From Pseudomonadota bacterium (GTDB lineage: Bacteria > Myxococcota_A > Polyangia > Polyangiales > Polyangiaceae): a DNA stretch of 8,994 nucleotides. Positions 1 to 6,877 of the stretch are shown piece after piece. The translations under genes and the position numbers were made by a program. Position 1 is the first letter of the stretch. Each line of letters begins with the position of its first letter. Under the pieces are notes generated by a model, which saw only the letters and a program-made list of their open reading frames with translations, made no database searches and was not told the origin of the DNA. The DNA is taken from positions 1-8,994 of the forward strand of contig JAEZYZ010000070.1 in NCBI GenBank assembly GCA_023418705.1. The letters are read 5' to 3'.

Positions 1-173
1 CCTCTAGACCGCCCGCCGCGCCGGCGCGGGAGATGGTGACCTCGCGACCACCCGCCGTGACCTCGCGAGCGCCGGCCGCGCTGGCGCGGGAGGCTGTGAC
101 CTCGCGACCGCCCGCCGCGCTGGCGCGGGAGGCTGTGACCTCCCAAGCGCCCGCCGCGCTGGCGCGGCGCCGC
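1..173 (+). repeat. 39-bp in-frame tandem repeat (minisatellite)
   Basis: Units begin at 36, 57, 96, 135, and the next boundary falls at 174. The units at 57, 96 and 135 are each exactly 39 bp. The unit at 36 is a 21-bp copy lacking the last 18 bp. Positions 1-35 match unit positions 5-39, so the array extends beyond the left edge. Each unit starts GTGACCTC and the longer ones carry an inverted repeat CCGCGC-TG-GCGCGG (76-89, 115-128, 154-167). In the edge copy this becomes a perfect 14-bp palindrome at 16-29. Because 39 and 21 are multiples of three, the array keeps one open frame and encodes the 13-residue unit VTSRPPAALAREA with small changes. Confidence 0.93.
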
Positions 174-330
174 GTGAGCGCCGCGATCCGGCGTGAGGTG
201 TGGGCGCGCGATGCGGGACGATGTGCTTACACCGACGATCGAGGACTGCGCTGTCCGGAGACTGGCAGCTTGCAGCTGCACCACCGCGAAGCGCATGCGA
301 TATGGACCGCAGGCGCGGCAAGGCGCCGCC

Positions 331-377
331 GAGCCTCGCTGCGCGGGAAGGATCTGACCTCGCGAGCGGTGGCGCCA
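331..377 (+). repeat. Degenerate extra copy of the 39-bp repeat
   Basis: Bases 355-368 (TGACCTCGCGAGCG) are identical to 58-71 in the tandem array. The preceding stretch (from about 331, GCCTCGCTGCGCGGGAAGG) also aligns with the end of a repeat unit, with small indels. It is read in the same frame as the array: ASLRGKDLTSRA here against AALAREAVTSRA there. The copy lies about 160 bp past the array, after the HNH core, so the repeat sequence flanks the truncated nuclease domain on both sides. Confidence 0.65.
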
Positions 378-438
378 GATCTGACCCTGCAACGTTGCCA
401 GGTCCGGAAGCGACGGGATCCGTGCGCAATGCACGCCC

Positions 439-556
439 GTTGATGACACGCATCAGCCGCCAGATCGCCGCTTCGTCGAAGCGGCGGCAGAAGTCGCCGG
501 CCGTGGTCGGGTCGGGGATCGCGCGGGCGCCCAGCATGTCCAGGAAGGCAGCGCAA
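439..556 (-). mobile_element. IS1380-like transposase fragment
   Basis: Read on the minus strand, this stretch encodes FLDMLGARAIPDP, TTAGDFCRRF and then DEAAIWRLMRVIN. I recognise this segment from the N-terminal third of DDE transposases of the IS1380 group, where a valine/leucine-rich EVR..VW segment would normally follow the final N. Here the similarity stops at about 439, and upstream of FLDM it fades by about 556. Only some 40 codons of a protein normally above 400 residues remain, with no DDE residues, start codon or visible terminal inverted repeats. It is therefore a dead scrap, not an element. Its end coincides with the stop of the HNH remnant on the other strand. Bases 557-648 between this scrap and the hairpin hold nothing I can identify. 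Confidence 0.7.
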
Positions 557-648
557 AGCGTTGGTCGCGGAAATGAGACGACCTGGCGCCCCGCTCCGCG
601 AGCAAAGCTGCGGGTGTCCCGAGGAATCGTGGCCGTCACCCAAGTGGG

Positions 649-691
649 GCCCCGATTCTTTGGGGCTCTCGGCTGGCGAACGGATCGGGGC
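649..691 (-). terminator. Inverted repeat after the protease operon, candidate terminator
   Basis: GCCCCGAT at 649-656 and ATCGGGGC at 684-691 are perfect 8-bp inverted arms with a 27-nt spacer. They lie directly beyond the stop codon (693-695) of the minus-strand metalloprotease gene. A competing shorter stem pairs 649-653 with GGGGC at 662-666. No T-tract follows, so it is not a textbook intrinsic terminator. It could be a hairpin protecting the transcript end. Confidence 0.4.
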
Positions 692-692
692 T

Positions 693-3047
693 CTAGCGCG
701 CGGCGCCGCACCGCTCGGCGATTCTCGCCATCGTCCGCCGCTGGGCGGGGTTCAGGTCCTGGCGCGCCTGCCACTCGGCGTAGGCCTGGCGAGCCCGAGC
801 GGTGTCCCCGAGCGCGCAGGCGACGACCACGCGCATCCGGATCGCCTCCCGCTCGAGGCGTGGCGTCGGCAGGGGCTTGGCGGCCGCCAGGTGGGCGGCG
901 GCCTCGCGAAAGCGCCCGCCGTTGTAGAAGTTCTTACCCAAGAGGTAGTTCGACAACGCCGCGTCCGCCGCTCCGTTGCGGCGGGCGGGCGGCGCGCCGC
1001 CGGGGGCGCCCTCTCCGAGCGCCCCCTCGCCTTCGAGACCGCCCGCGCCCCGGGCGCTGAGCTTGCCCAGCTCCGCCGCGGCCACCCCCCAGTCTCGCCC
1101 GAGCTCCGGATCTCCGATGAGCAGGCTCACGATGGCATCGCGCAGCGCCGCGTCCTCGGCCGCTGTCTTCACCTCGAGCGCGCGGAGCCGATCCTCGTCG
1201 ACGATCTTGTCTGCGACGGACGCGTAGTGCTGGACCGCGCGCGGCGGGCTGCCGAACAAAAGCTCCCAATCCCCGAGCGCTTCCTCGCCCAGCGTCCGGT
1301 GCACGATCGGCGCGCTGGCGTCGTCGGCCAGCGCCGCGTAGCGGCGGCGCGCCGCTTGCTTGTCGCCGGTTCGGAGCGCGCACGTGCCGAGCCCGAGCCG
1401 CGCCCACACGTGCTGCGGATCGAGCGCCAGCACCTCTTCGAAGCGTTCGCAGGCGCCGCGCGCGTCGTTGCGGCCGAGCCTCTCCGCGCCTTCGGCCGCC
1501 AGTTTGTCGACGACGTGCGGGCACTGGCGCCCGAAAATCGCCGGTCGATCGAAGCGGACCTTGGCGGTGTGCAGCGCTTCGGGGCTGATCGCGACCTGAT
1601 CGAGGTGCGCGAGCCAGGCTCGCTCGATCTCGGACAGTCCCTCGCCGAGCAGGACGTCGAGCGGCTCGCCGCCGTACCAGCGCCGCAAGATCTCCGGCCC
1701 GAAGCGGTCGCGTACGTAGCCCACGAACGAGCCAGCGACCGTGTACGCCGTGGACGAGTTTTCGCCCAGGAAGCTCAGGCGAAAGATCTGCTCGAGCCGC
1801 GGCAAGATCCCGAGATCTTTCATCGCGCGCGCCCACTGATCGACCGTCAGATCGTCCAGCTCTGGGGGCGACGCCGCCACCGCGAAGCCCTCGATGCGGC
1901 CTGGATCCGGCAACCAGCCGCCGAGCACGCCGGCGATCGCGAACGGACCGCGGCCGAAGCCCCCGGCGACCACGTGTGAGAGCTCGTGCCCCAGCACCGG
2001 GTGCGGGTACGGCGCCGCCTGGATGTACACCTCGCGGCGCCACGGCTTGGCGATGTAGGTGTTGGCAGCGCCCATCCAGCGCCCCTTCTCGGCCGGCGAA
2101 GCGAACAAGAAGACGGTGATGCGCTCGCGGGTCTGCGTGCCGAAGTACGCGTCGAGCGCCGACAGGTGGGCATCGCATTCGCGGGCCACGAGGCGCGCGT
2201 CGCGCTCGAGCACGGCGCTCGAGTGCACCACCTCGCAACGCTCCGACATGACGGAGCGCCCGAGCTCTTGCCGCACCGCCGCGGTGGTCGCCCAGTGCCC
2301 GAGCGCCGGCCCCGAGAGCGTGATCGCCACGCTCCCGACGAGCCCCAGCGCGCCGAGCAGCACCAACCCCGGATGCCCGATCCAGCCGAGCCTCACCCGC
2401 CCCGCGTCATCACGGCGCAGGTGCAAGAACAGCGCGGTCGCAGCCAGCAGGCTCGCGGCCGACCCCACGCGGTACGACAAGAGGCCGGAGACCGGCTCGA
2501 TGATGGTGTCGTAGAGCGGACCGGAGAAGAACCCGAAGAAGGGATCGTAGGCGAAGACCATCGGGCTCGTGTAAAACCGGATCAGGCTGACGGCGACGCC
2601 CGCGAGCGGGCCCGCCAGCGCGAGCGCGGCCGCCGCCAGCGGTCGCAGAAGCCCGCGAGCCCGCTCCGACGCGAGCCCCGCGACGGCACCCCACGCCCCA
2701 CCAAGGAGCGCTCCCACGCTCGGGCCGAGCAAGAACAAGACGGTGCCGCCCGCCGGGTCGCAGATCTCGGTCCGGAGTCCATGAAACCAGGCGATCAGCA
2801 GCGCGATCAGCGCCAGTCGCAGGCCCGAGCCCAGGCCGCGGGCGAAGGCGAGGAACGGCGCCGGACGGTGCCGCGCGACCTCGAGCGCCGTGGCGATCGC
2901 CGCCGCCGCCGGCAGGACGACGCCCGCCCCGAGCGCGAGCTCGTAGCCCGGGCCCGAGAACAGCGGCAAGCAGCCGAGGGCGGTCAGCAGCGCGGCGGCG
3001 ACGAGCGCCGCGGCGAGCTGGGGTCGGGAGCGAAACAGCGGCGGCAC
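693..3047 (-). CDS. Polytopic membrane HEXXH metalloprotease with TPR-like C-terminus
   Basis: The protein has 784 residues, starts with GTG and stops with TAG. Residues 10-250 hold about seven hydrophobic segments (near 10-30, 36-56, 74-89, 102-125, 133-156, 195-210, 225-248). A basic N-terminus (MPPLFRSR) suggests N-in, which would place the rest outside the cytoplasm. Residues about 280-485 resemble the peptidase MA-like gluzincin family: VLGHELSHVV carries HEXXH at 354-358, IEGFAVAA at 385-392 offers the third ligand Glu386, and TAYTVAGSFVGYVRDRFG fits the helix that follows. Residues about 510-575 and 695-770 are TPR-like helical pairs separated by a Gly/Glu/Ala-rich linker (665-693). 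The substrate is unknown. The gene follows lon by 27 bp on the same strand, suggesting a shared transcript and a role in envelope protein quality control. No clear Shine-Dalgarno precedes the GTG, and no better in-frame start lies between it and the lon stop. Confidence 0.85.
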   Translation of the reverse strand: MPPLFRSRPQLAAALVAAALLTALGCLPLFSGPGYELALGAGVVLPAAAAIATALEVARHRPAPFLAFARGLGSGLRLALIALLIAWFHGLRTEICDPAGGTVLFLLGPSVGALLGGAWGAVAGLASERARGLLRPLAAAALALAGPLAGVAVSLIRFYTSPMVFAYDPFFGFFSGPLYDTIIEPVSGLLSYRVGSAASLLAATALFLHLRRDDAGRVRLGWIGHPGLVLLGALGLVGSVAITLSGPALGHWATTAAVRQELGRSVMSERCEVVHSSAVLERDARLVARECDAHLSALDAYFGTQTRERITVFLFASPAEKGRWMGAANTYIAKPWRREVYIQAAPYPHPVLGHELSHVVAGGFGRGPFAIAGVLGGWLPDPGRIEGFAVAASPPELDDLTVDQWARAMKDLGILPRLEQIFRLSFLGENSSTAYTVAGSFVGYVRDRFGPEILRRWYGGEPLDVLLGEGLSEIERAWLAHLDQVAISPEALHTAKVRFDRPAIFGRQCPHVVDKLAAEGAERLGRNDARGACERFEEVLALDPQHVWARLGLGTCALRTGDKQAARRRYAALADDASAPIVHRTLGEEALGDWELLFGSPPRAVQHYASVADKIVDEDRLRALEVKTAAEDAALRDAIVSLLIGDPELGRDWGVAAAELGKLSARGAGGLEGEGALGEGAPGGAPPARRNGAADAALSNYLLGKNFYNGGRFREAAAHLAAAKPLPTPRLEREAIRMRVVVACALGDTARARQAYAEWQARQDLNPAQRRTMARIAERCGAAR

Positions 3048-3074
3048 GGCAGGGCAACGCCCGCGGGCGACACG

Positions 3075-5480
3075 CTAGGCGCGCGCTTCACCGGTCGCTG
3101 GCGAGCTGCGGCCGGCGTCACGCGTGCTGGGCAGGGGCCTGGTGAGGACCAACGGCAGCACCTCGTCGATGCGCTGCACGAGGTGGAACGAGAGCTCCTG
3201 CTTGATCTCCGCCGGGATGTCTTCGAGCTCGCGCTCGTTGCGCGCCGGCAGCACGATGGCTCGAATGCCGACGCGGTGGGCGGCGAGCACTTTGTCCTTC
3301 ACGCCGGCGACCGGCAGGATGTTGCCGCGCAAGGTCAGCTCCCCGGTCACGGCCACCTCGGAGCGGGCCGGGATGCCGGTGAGCAGCGACACCACGGCGA
3401 CGAACATCGCCACACCCCCGCTCGCCGCGTCGCGGGTCATCCCGCCGCGCGGGACGTGCAGGTGCAGATCGATGCTCTTCAGCCACTCCGGATCGAGCCC
3501 TAGGCGCTCGGCGCGGGAGCGGACGAAGGACACGGCCGTGGCCGCCGATTCCTTCATCACGGCGCGCATGCTGCCAGTGACGCGGATCTCCCCTTTTCCG
3601 GGCATGCGCGTCGCTTCGATGAGCAGGATGTCACCCCCGGCGTTGTTCACGCCGAGCCCCACCGCGACGCCGGGGGCGAGCGTCTGTTCCGGGATCTCCG
3701 GGCGGTTCTTGTGCGGGCCGAGCAGCGACTCCACCAGCTCGCGGGTCACCCGCGTGCCGCGCACGTCCTTGCCTTCGGCGAGCCGCACCGTGACCTCACG
3801 GCAGACGGCGGCCACCTCGCGCTCGAGGTTACGTACCCCGGCTTCGCGCGTGTAGTGGTCGACGATGGTCTCGATCCCCTCGCGCTCGAATTTGAGCTGA
3901 TCTTCGACCAAGCCGTGTTCCCTTAGCTGCTTGGGGATCAAAAACTCTTCGGCGATGCTGCGCTTCTCGGTCCGGGTGTAGCCGGGGACCTCGATCACTT
4001 CCATCCGATCGCGCAGCGCCTCCGGGATCCCGCCGCGGTAGTTGGCCGTGGCCAGGAACGTCACCTCGGACAGATCGAACGGCAGATCGATGTAGTGATC
4101 GACGAAGCTGTCATTTTGCTCCGGGTCGAGCACTTCGAGCAAAGCGGCGGCGGGGTCGCCGCGCACGTCGGCGCCCATCTTGTCGACCTCGTCGAGCACC
4201 AAGACAGGGTTCTTCGTCCCCACCTTCTTCAGCGCCTGAATGATGCGGCCGGGCAGCGCGCCCACGTACGTGCGACGGTGACCGCGGATCTCGGCCTCGT
4301 CTCGCACGCCGCCCAAGGAGATGCGGGAGTAGCGGCGCCCCATCGCGCGCGCGATCGAGCGGCCGAGCGAGGTCTTGCCAACCCCCGGCGGGCCGATGAA
4401 AAGCAGGATGGGCCCCTTCTTGTCTTTGCGCAGCTGACGGATGGCGCTGTACTCGACGATCCGACGCTTGACCTTCTCGAGACCGAAGTGGTCTTCCTCC
4501 AGGCAGCGGCGGACCTGCTTGACGTCGATGATGTCCGGGGTTCGGCGAGCCCACGGCAAGTCCCCGAGCCACTCGACGTAGGTGCGCGTGACCTGGTACT
4601 CCGCCGACTGCGGCTGCATGTTGCTCAATCGGTTGAGCTGCTTCCTGGCGGCGCGCGCGGCCTCGGGCGGGAGATCCGCGCGGGCGATCCGCTCGCGCAG
4701 CTGCTCGAGCTCGTCGTCCTCGCCCGCCTCGCCGAGCTCCTCACGGATGGTGCGCATCTGCTGCCGCAGCACGTAGTCGCGCTGCGAGCGGCTCATCTCC
4801 TCTTGGACGAGATTTGAAATCCTGCCCTTGACCGTCAACAGCTCGACCTGGCGCTCGACCATGCCGAGCACCAGCTCGACCCGCGCGGTGACGTCGAGCG
4901 CCTCCAGGATCTGCTGGCGCACCGGGATGCCGGCCAGATCCTCGGGGAAGTTCGAGATGACCAGGTCGGCGAGCGCGCCGGGCTCCTGAACGTTGTCGAG
5001 GATGCTGCTGGTCTCCTTCGGGAGGTTGGGGACGACCCGCATCAGCTCACGGGTCTTCTCGCGCAGCCGCTGCCCCAGGCGGCGGAGCTCCTCGCCGCGG
5101 GCGGCCGTCTCGGCGACCCGGATCACGTCGGCCCGCATGTACGGCTCGAGCCCGCGGGGCTCGGCCACTCGGAAGCGAGCCACGCCGTTCAGCAGCACGC
5201 TGTAGTTCGACGGTCCGAGGCGCACCACCTTCACGACGCGCGCCAGCGTGCCGTGGGTGTAGAGCTCCTCGAAGGTGGGCTCCACCGTTTCGGCGTCCCG
5301 CTGGGTGACGATGCCGACCAGCGCGCTGTCCTTTCCCAGCAGATCTTCCACCAGGCGAACGCTGCGCGGGCGCCCGACGTTGATGGGAACGACGGACATG
5401 GGAAACAGCACCGAGTTGCGCAGTGGCAGGATGGCCACCCGCTCGGTGCCGGTTGCGCCGGCAGCCGATGGCATGTCCAT
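3075..5480 (-). CDS. lon: ATP-dependent Lon protease (LonA type)
   Basis: Lon is a cytosolic homo-hexameric AAA+ serine protease that unfolds and degrades damaged and regulatory proteins. The protein is about 801 residues, close to the usual 780-820. Numbering from the GTG at 5483 the domains are: substrate-binding N-domain (13-205, opening VAILPLRNSVLFP), a helical/coiled region (206-260), the AAA+ module with Walker A GPPGVGKT (364-371), Walker B VLVLDEVDK (427-435), sensor Asn481 and DRME arginine (493), then the protease domain (about 595-780). The catalytic dyad is Ser688 and Lys729 (LPVAGVKDK). The usual PKDGPSAG around the serine reads TRDAASGG here. Starts are possible at GTG 5483, ATG 5480 or ATG 5474. 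None has a clear ribosome binding site, so I chose the first ATG. Myxobacteria are known to carry two lon genes (lonV and lonD/bsgA); which one this is cannot be decided from the window. Confidence 0.97.
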   Translation of the reverse strand: MDMPSAAGATGTERVAILPLRNSVLFPMSVVPINVGRPRSVRLVEDLLGKDSALVGIVTQRDAETVEPTFEELYTHGTLARVVKVVRLGPSNYSVLLNGVARFRVAEPRGLEPYMRADVIRVAETAARGEELRRLGQRLREKTRELMRVVPNLPKETSSILDNVQEPGALADLVISNFPEDLAGIPVRQQILEALDVTARVELVLGMVERQVELLTVKGRISNLVQEEMSRSQRDYVLRQQMRTIREELGEAGEDDELEQLRERIARADLPPEAARAARKQLNRLSNMQPQSAEYQVTRTYVEWLGDLPWARRTPDIIDVKQVRRCLEEDHFGLEKVKRRIVEYSAIRQLRKDKKGPILLFIGPPGVGKTSLGRSIARAMGRRYSRISLGGVRDEAEIRGHRRTYVGALPGRIIQALKKVGTKNPVLVLDEVDKMGADVRGDPAAALLEVLDPEQNDSFVDHYIDLPFDLSEVTFLATANYRGGIPEALRDRMEVIEVPGYTRTEKRSIAEEFLIPKQLREHGLVEDQLKFEREGIETIVDHYTREAGVRNLEREVAAVCREVTVRLAEGKDVRGTRVTRELVESLLGPHKNRPEIPEQTLAPGVAVGLGVNNAGGDILLIEATRMPGKGEIRVTGSMRAVMKESAATAVSFVRSRAERLGLDPEWLKSIDLHLHVPRGGMTRDAASGGVAMFVAVVSLLTGIPARSEVAVTGELTLRGNILPVAGVKDKVLAAHRVGIRAIVLPARNERELEDIPAEIKQELSFHLVQRIDEVLPLVLTRPLPSTRDAGRSSPATGEARA

Positions 5481-5483
5481 CAC

Positions 5484-5602
5484 AGTAGTACGGATGCAGG
5501 CGGCGTCCAGAGTCCTCGAGGCCGCGAAACCCGTGATTCAAATGCTCCGAGGGGCGGCCCAGGTGGTCGCGTGGCCACGCGCGCTGTGGTAAGCGGGCTG
5601 TC
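5484..5602. promoter_or_regulatory. Divergent intergenic region between lon and the lipoprotein-his unit
   Basis: These 119 bp separate two divergently transcribed units, so promoters for both should lie here unless the starts are misplaced. I see no convincing sigma-70 -35/-10 pair on either strand and no HspR-type (HAIR) or CIRCE element of the sort that controls some heat-shock lon genes. The one clear structure is the palindrome at 5568-5581. Confidence 0.5.
5568..5581. promoter_or_regulatory. Perfect 14-bp palindrome, candidate operator
   Basis: CGCGTGGCCACGCG is its own reverse complement. It lies 21 bp before the GTG start at 5603 and about 87 bp upstream of the lon start. Dimeric repressors often bind such sites. 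In DNA this GC-rich a 14-bp palindrome is not rare over 9 kb, but it is unlikely to fall in one short intergenic gap by chance. The regulator is unknown. Confidence 0.35.
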
Positions 5603-6277
5603 GTGTCGGGTCGCAGGGCGCTGTTTAGGGCGGTGTGGGTCTTCTGGCTGCTCGCCGGGTGCGGCGCTCGCAACGCCGACGCAGGGCCGCGCCAGACGCT
5701 CGACGCCTATGCGCTGGCGCTCGAGCAGTCGCGCACCCGGGACGCCTACGCCCTGCTCAGCGCCGAGGCCAAAAAGACGATGAGCTTCGAGGCCTTCGAG
5801 CGCATGGTGCAGGAGAACCCCGAAGAGGTCCAGGAGATCGCCCGGGCGATTGGCCGACCCTCCGGGCCGCCGCTGGTCACCGCCACCGTCACCGCCCCGA
5901 GCGGCGAGTCGCTGCTTCTGATCTACGAGGACGGCGAGTGGCGCATCGACGGATCGGCCATCGACCTCTACAGCCAGGCGACGCCGGAGGCGGCCGTGCA
6001 CTCGTTCATTCGCGCCTTCGAGAACAAGCGCTACGACGTGCTGATGGGCTTCGTTCCCGAGAGCAAGCAGAAGGACCTGGACGAAAAGAAGCTCGCCCAA
6101 GCCTGGGAGGGCGAGCAGCGCGAGGAGATCACCCGCCTGGTGCAGGCCCTGAAGGCGGCCTTGCCGACGGCCCGCATCGAGCGGATCGGCGAACGGGCCA
6201 CGATGGCCTACGGCGCTGGGGGCACGGTCGAGCTGGTCCGCGAGGGCGGCGCCTGGAAAGTGGAGGAGTTTCGATGA
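5603..6277 (+). CDS. Putative lipoprotein with two NTF2-like (DUF4878-type) halves
   Basis: The protein has 224 residues. The N-terminus has basic residues (R4, R5, R9), a short hydrophobic core and the lipobox LAGC with Cys20, giving a lipid-anchored envelope protein. A later in-frame GTG would lose the basic residues, so GTG 5603 is preferred although its ribosome binding site is weak. The mature part falls into two similar halves (about 29-117 and 126-223). Each starts with a helix of the type PRQTLDAYALALE / PEAAVHSFIRAFE, continues with polar helices, and ends in a strand pair with a Gly-Trp element (YEDGEWRID at 108-116; VREGGAWKVEEF at 212-223). This is the layout of NTF2-like/DUF4878 folds, suggesting an internal duplication. 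No catalytic residues are obvious and the ligand is unknown. Its stop overlaps the hisB start (ATGA), so the two are translationally coupled, though a role in histidine synthesis is not implied by sequence. Confidence 0.85.
   Translation: MSGRRALFRAVWVFWLLAGCGARNADAGPRQTLDAYALALEQSRTRDAYALLSAEAKKTMSFEAFERMVQENPEEVQEIARAIGRPSGPPLVTATVTAPSGESLLLIYEDGEWRIDGSAIDLYSQATPEAAVHSFIRAFENKRYDVLMGFVPESKQKDLDEKKLAQAWEGEQREEITRLVQALKAALPTARIERIGERATMAYGAGGTVELVREGGAWKVEEFR
6262..6268 (+). promoter_or_regulatory. Strong ribosome binding site of hisB
   Basis: GGAGGAG lies 5 nt before the hisB ATG at 6274 and inside the last codons of the lipoprotein gene. It is the best Shine-Dalgarno in the window, fixes the hisB start and supports independent or coupled initiation. 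Confidence 0.8.
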
Positions 6278-6867
6278 GCGGGCGCAAAGCCGCGGTGTTT
6301 CGCAAGACCCGAGAGACCGAGGTTCGGGTGGAGCTCGACCTGGACGGGACGGGGCAGAGCTCGATCGACACGCCGCTGCCGTTTCTGTCGCACATGCTGG
6401 AGCAGATCGCCCGGCACGGCGCGATCGATTTGACCATCAAGGCCACGGGTGACGTCGAGATCGACGGACACCACACCACCGAGGACATCGGCATCGTGCT
6501 CGGGCAGGCGGTGCTGGAGGCGCTCGGCGAGCGCCAGGGGATCCGCCGCTACGGCTCGGCGACCTTGCCGATGGATGAAGCGCTCGTGACCGCCGCCATC
6601 GACCTGTCCGGTCGGGCCTTCTTCGTCTGGCGCGTGGAGCTGCCCAAGGCGAAGCTCGGCGAGTGGGACGTGGAGCTGGCCGAGGTGTTCTTCGAAGCGT
6701 TCGCGCGCACGGCCCAGGCGAACTTGCACGTGGTGCAGCACGAAGGGCGGATTTTGCACCACATCATCGAGATCGCCTTCAAAGCCTTCGCCCGCGCCCT
6801 GCGGCAGGCGACGGAGCTGGATCCCCGGGCTTCGGGCGTGCCGTCGACCAAAGGCATGCTGGTCTGA
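6274..6867 (+). CDS. hisB: Imidazoleglycerol-phosphate dehydratase
   Basis: HisB removes water from imidazole glycerol phosphate to give imidazole acetol phosphate, the sixth step of histidine biosynthesis, in the cytosol. The 197-residue length is that of the monofunctional bacterial enzyme; there is no fused histidinol phosphatase domain as in E. coli. The two manganese-binding motifs that mark the duplicated half-domains are intact: HHTTED at 66-71 and HHIIE at 162-166. Also present are FLSHMLEQIARHG (37-49), RRYGSATLPMDEAL (91-104) and the C-terminal PSTKG (190-194). The ATG overlaps the lipoprotein stop by 4 bp and has GGAGGAG in front. hisH follows after a short gap, so the genes share a transcript. 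Confidence 0.98.
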   Translation: MSGRKAAVFRKTRETEVRVELDLDGTGQSSIDTPLPFLSHMLEQIARHGAIDLTIKATGDVEIDGHHTTEDIGIVLGQAVLEALGERQGIRRYGSATLPMDEALVTAAIDLSGRAFFVWRVELPKAKLGEWDVELAEVFFEAFARTAQANLHVVQHEGRILHHIIEIAFKAFARALRQATELDPRASGVPSTKGMLV

Positions 6868-6869
6868 GG
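6866..6869 (+). promoter_or_regulatory. Ribosome binding site deciding the hisH start
   Basis: GAGG overlaps the hisB stop codon. It is 8 nt from ATG 6878 but only 2 nt from the in-frame GTG at 6872. This favours ATG 6878. Confidence 0.6.
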
Positions 6870-6877
6870 CGGTGAGC

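Larger units (their letters stand above)
1..443 (+). pseudogene. HNH endonuclease domain remnant with repeat linker (5' partial)
   Basis: The frame is open from base 3 to a TGA at 441-443, so the gene enters from outside the window and the ATG at 33 is probably not its real start. The first part is the 13-residue Ala/Pro/Arg repeat. From about 171 it reads RRRVSAAIRREVWARDAGRC, then a second cysteine in LRCPETG, then LQLHHREAHA. This is the classic front half of a small HNH nuclease domain (two zinc-type cysteines and the HH core). In this family a GG..N(L/I).LRC.AHN segment should follow and supply the last histidine and asparagine. It is not present; the frame continues into Arg-rich sequence resembling another repeat copy and stops. 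I infer a dead or non-catalytic nuclease. A short functional protein cannot be excluded. Confidence 0.7.

Noticed and set aside
1..173. The repeat array as a CRISPR
   Set aside because: Units are contiguous and nearly identical over their full 39 bp, with no variable spacers, and the array is read in frame into a protein domain.
4..774. A 256-residue minus-strand ORF spanning the repeat and HNH region
   Set aside because: Only about 40 codons match a transposase. The rest is antisense to the repeat/HNH frame or Arg/Ala/Pro-rich sequence typical of spurious frames in GC-rich DNA.
561..1979. A 472-residue plus-strand ORF
   Set aside because: It lies antisense to the metalloprotease gene, has no recognisable motif, and arises because GC-rich codons leave few stops in the complementary frame.
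2970..3047. Lipobox in the metalloprotease N-terminus (ALGC, Cys26)
   Set aside because: The -3/-2 residues do not fit a lipobox well, and several more membrane segments follow, so this is simply the first transmembrane helix.
1986..3503. A 505-residue plus-strand ORF
   Set aside because: It is antisense to the metalloprotease and the end of lon and very rich in Arg/Gln/Glu/Ala, a shadow frame.
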